DNA of 64,000 nt from Candidatus Accumulibacter necessarius (lineage in GTDB: Bacteria > Pseudomonadota > Gammaproteobacteria > Burkholderiales > Rhodocyclaceae): contig JAFLDL010000009.1 of assembly GCA_017302435.1 (NCBI GenBank), forward strand, positions 43,652 through 107,651, in the 5' to 3' direction. Both the position numbers and the translations under genes were made by a program. Within the stretch, counting starts at the first letter, position 1; every line of letters starts with the position of its first letter. Below, in pieces: positions 62,203-64,000 of this stretch. The notes beneath the pieces are model-generated. The model was not told where the DNA came from, did no database searches, and saw only the letters and a list, made by a program, of their open reading frames with translations.

Positions 62203-62517
62203 ATGGCCTGTGCCAACGACACCTTTGAGGACGACCTCGCCGAGTTGACCTCGGCGGAAGAGTTCCTCGAGTACTTCGGCATCGACTTCGACGGTCGCGT
62301 GGTGCAGGTCAATCGCCTGCACATCCTGCAACGATTTCACGATTACCTGGCCAAGCAGGAAGCCGGCAAGGCGCCGGATTACGTCGCCTACCGCCACTGG
62401 CTGGCGCACGCCTACGCCGACTTCGTCGGCTCCAGCGCTCAGGCCGAAAAGGTCTTTGCCGTCTTCCGGAAGGCCGAGGGATCGTCTTTCCTACCCCTCT
62501 CCTCGCTGACGGACTGA
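62203..62517 (+). CDS. nifW: Nitrogenase-stabilising protein NifW
   Basis: A 104-residue protein starting at ATG 62203 (MACANDTFEDDLAELTSAEE) with GAGGAGA upstream. EEFLEYFGIDFDGRVVQVNR, HILQRFHDYLAK and WLAHAYADFVGSSAQAEKVF are the NifW pattern. NifW binds the MoFe protein and protects it from oxygen. The length is usual. It lies 14 bp after the unknown gene and 4 bp before nifZ. Confidence 0.92.
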   Translation: MACANDTFEDDLAELTSAEEFLEYFGIDFDGRVVQVNRLHILQRFHDYLAKQEAGKAPDYVAYRHWLAHAYADFVGSSAQAEKVFAVFRKAEGSSFLPLSSLTD

Positions 62518-62521
62518 GGCC

Positions 62522-62983
62522 GTGTTGCCGCGCTGGGACTACGGCGATGCGGTGCGCGTGACGCGCAATGTGCGCAACGATGGCACCTTCCCCGGCGTAC
62601 CGACCGGCGACCTGCTGGTGCGACGCGGGCGCATCGGGCATGTCCGCGATGTCGGTACCTTTCTTCAGGATCAGATCATCTATTCCGTCCACTTCCTCGA
62701 CGAGGGCCGGCTGGTCGGCTGTCGTGAAGAAGAGCTGGTCGGCGTCGACGAGCCCTGGATCGAAAGCCGCTTCGAGGTCCGCCAGCGGGTGCGCGTACTG
62801 CGTCCGCTGGCCGTGGGCGGGGAGGTCCGGGTGCCGGCCGGCAGTCATGGCGAAATCCTCAATCTCGAGAAATCGGCGACCGAGGGTGTCGTCTATCAGA
62901 CGCACTTCGACTGCCTCGCAGGCATCCCCCTGCGGGTACCCGAGGCCGCGCTGGGCGAATGGCGGCGGCCAGACGATGCCTGA
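62522..62983 (+). CDS. nifZ: Nitrogenase P-cluster maturation protein NifZ
   Basis: A 153-residue protein starting at GTG 62522 (read M, LPRWDYGDAVRVTRNVRND). Two NifZ-type domains are visible: GDAVRVTRNVRNDGTFPGVP and RVRVLRPLAVGGEVRVPAGS. IIYSVHFLDEGRLVGCREEEL lies between. NifZ helps form the second P cluster of the MoFe protein. It overlaps nifM by 8 bp. GTG is the only plausible start in frame. Confidence 0.9.
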   Translation: MLPRWDYGDAVRVTRNVRNDGTFPGVPTGDLLVRRGRIGHVRDVGTFLQDQIIYSVHFLDEGRLVGCREEELVGVDEPWIESRFEVRQRVRVLRPLAVGGEVRVPAGSHGEILNLEKSATEGVVYQTHFDCLAGIPLRVPEAALGEWRRPDDA

Positions 62984-63824
62984 ACCGGGCAGCATCTACC
63001 GCTCGATCAAGCTCGCCGCGCAGTTGTTCGGCAAGCCGCTGGAGTCTCTCGCACCGGAAGAACTGCACCGGGTGACCAGGGTCGCCGCCCGGCAGCAGGA
63101 GATCGAGACCCTGATCCTGGAGACACCGGAAGCGGCCAGCGTGATGCTGCCGGCGGCCTCGATCGACGCCAGCCTGACGGAAATACGCGGGCGTTACGGC
63201 GACGACGACGAGTATCACGCGGAACTCGAGCGCCTTGGCCTGGATGCGTCGTCGCTGCGCCAGGCGGTGGCGCGCGACCTGGTCGTCGAGGCGGTGCTGG
63301 AAAGGGTCGCCGCAAGGTCGGCGGCGGTCAGCGATACCGACATCGAGATCTTCTGGTACATGAACCAGCAACGCTTCCGCCATGGCGAAACGCGCGTGCT
63401 TCGACACCTGCTGGTGACCATCAACGAGGGTCTGGCGGGGAGCGGTCGGCAGGCCGCACGCGCCCGCATCGACGCCATTCACGCCCGCCTGCGCAAGGAA
63501 CCGCAGCGCTTTGCGGAGCAGGCCCTCAAGCATTCCGAATGCCCGACGGCAATCCATGGCGGCCTGCTCGGCCGCGTGCCGCGCGGCCGCCTCTATCCGC
63601 AGCTCGATGCGGTCGCCTTCAGCCTCGCCGAGGGGATGCTCTCGGAGGTGATCGAGAGCGAACTCGGCTACCACCTGGTCCGCTGCGAAACCATCCAGCA
63701 CGAACGGCTGCTGAGCCTCCCGGAAGCACGCCAGACGATCCGCGAACATCTCGAAGGGCAACAGCAGGCCCTCTGCCAGAAGGCGTGGATCAGGGCACTG
63801 CGCCGGGCTGGCGCCCGCCCTTGA
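62976..63824 (+). CDS. nifM: NifH maturation peptidyl-prolyl isomerase NifM
   Basis: A 282-residue protein starting at ATG 62976 (MPEPGSIYRSIKLAAQLFGK). The N-terminal half is helical; the C-terminal half is a parvulin-type rotamase (GETRVLRHLLVTINEGLAG, CPTAIHGGLLGRVPRGRLYP, EGMLSEVIESELGYHLVRC). NifM folds the Fe protein NifH by proline isomerisation. The longer frame from 62568 is antiparallel to nifZ coding logic and is rejected. It is the last gene of the nifV unit, overlapping nifZ by 8 bp. Confidence 0.93.
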   Translation: MPEPGSIYRSIKLAAQLFGKPLESLAPEELHRVTRVAARQQEIETLILETPEAASVMLPAASIDASLTEIRGRYGDDDEYHAELERLGLDASSLRQAVARDLVVEAVLERVAARSAAVSDTDIEIFWYMNQQRFRHGETRVLRHLLVTINEGLAGSGRQAARARIDAIHARLRKEPQRFAEQALKHSECPTAIHGGLLGRVPRGRLYPQLDAVAFSLAEGMLSEVIESELGYHLVRCETIQHERLLSLPEARQTIREHLEGQQQALCQKAWIRALRRAGARP

Positions 63825-63883
63825 CCCGGCTCCTGGCCGGCAATTTGCGCGCCCGATTCACTGGTGGCGCTAATTCTACTTTG

Positions 63884-63904
63884 TCAGATTGTCTTTCAAT
63901 CTGA
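63884..63904 (+). terminator. Possible hairpin downstream of nifM
   Basis: An 8-bp inverted repeat TCAGATTG/CAATCTGA with a 5-nt loop, 60 bp after the nifM stop. No clear T tract follows, so terminator function is weak. Confidence 0.3.
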
Positions 63905-64000
63905 TGCTGAGAGCATGGTGGCTTGCTTTCTGTAGGCGGATTCCATGGCTTGGTGCCGCCGTCGATGCCTGTCGATGATGGATGCCGCGAGGTCTTCGTC

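Noticed and set aside
1-64000. CRISPR arrays
   Set aside because: No regularly spaced repeats with unique spacers were seen, despite the cas1 relic.

Overview
The window reads like a GC-rich betaproteobacterial chromosome. A Rhodocyclales relative such as Candidatus Accumulibacter is my best guess, from the mix of a nif accessory cluster, paired cyanophycin synthetases with their DUF1854/ABC partners, and starch/glycogen-binding (CBM21) modules. This is inference; there is no rRNA here to settle it. Most of the sequence is densely coding chromosome, interrupted by one 21 kb genomic island and one short zone of decayed genes.

Layout. 0-5.2 kb: a leftward cluster of a carbamoyltransferase, a CBM21-CBM21-endonuclease/exonuclease/phosphatase fusion, a phospholipase D-like protein cut by the left edge, and a lipid A-type acyltransferase. 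5.5-6.4 kb: a VapBC-like toxin-antitoxin pair and a frameshifted relic of a type I-E cas1 gene. 6.7-12.7 kb: core metabolism (homoserine dehydrogenase, two alanine-type aminotransferases, a Mth938-like protein, an ArnD-like deacetylase, a Bax inhibitor-1 family protein). 12.95 kb: tRNA-Ser(TGA).

13.0-34.25 kb is a genomic island inserted at the 3' end of that tRNA. It is bounded by a 13-bp direct repeat and carries a P4-type integrase at its far end; tandem 12-bp-spaced ACTATCAA motifs sit inside both ends. The left half holds a PIN-domain protein, several mobile-element hypotheticals, an AlpA-like regulator and a primase-helicase gene split by an IS1182-family element; removing the IS restores an 860-codon frame exactly. 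The right half is a tightly overlapping eight-gene operon. It encodes a ribbon-helix-helix regulator, a nuclease-N6-adenine methyltransferase fusion, an HsdS-like specificity subunit, a RhuM-family protein, two small proteins, a DndD-like SMC ATPase and a DndE-HerA-like ATPase. It has no HsdR, DndA or DndC. This is the strongest candidate for a new or little-described defence system.

34.3-41 kb: membrane aminopropyltransferase-like protein, HDOD protein, RsuA-family pseudouridine synthase with a repeat-rich N terminus and an altered active site, glycine-zipper lipoprotein, FapA/DUF342 protein. 41-49.9 kb: cyanophycin cluster (CphA, CphA-like, DUF1854, ABC transporter, aminopropyltransferase-like). 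50-52.2 kb: decayed accessory genes (HerA-like DUF853 tail, MNT/HEPN pair with a 5-bp duplication, deleted AAA+/DUF4143 ATPase) and a perfect 20-bp inverted repeat.

52.2-63.8 kb: nif accessory genes. One leftward unit is nifE-nifN-nifX-rseC-like-DUF269-CCE_0567-fdxB; an iscA-like gene, nifU and nifS form a second leftward unit; nifQ and nifV-unknown-nifW-nifZ-nifM run rightward. Sigma-54 -24/-12 promoters precede nifE, nifQ, nifV and the iscA-like gene, with NifA-type TGT-N10-ACA sites in two intergenic regions. Together these genes supply Fe-S clusters, the FeMo-co scaffold, molybdenum, homocitrate and NifH maturation. nifHDK, nifB and nifA are not in the window. The adjacent cyanophycin genes would give the cell a nitrogen store.
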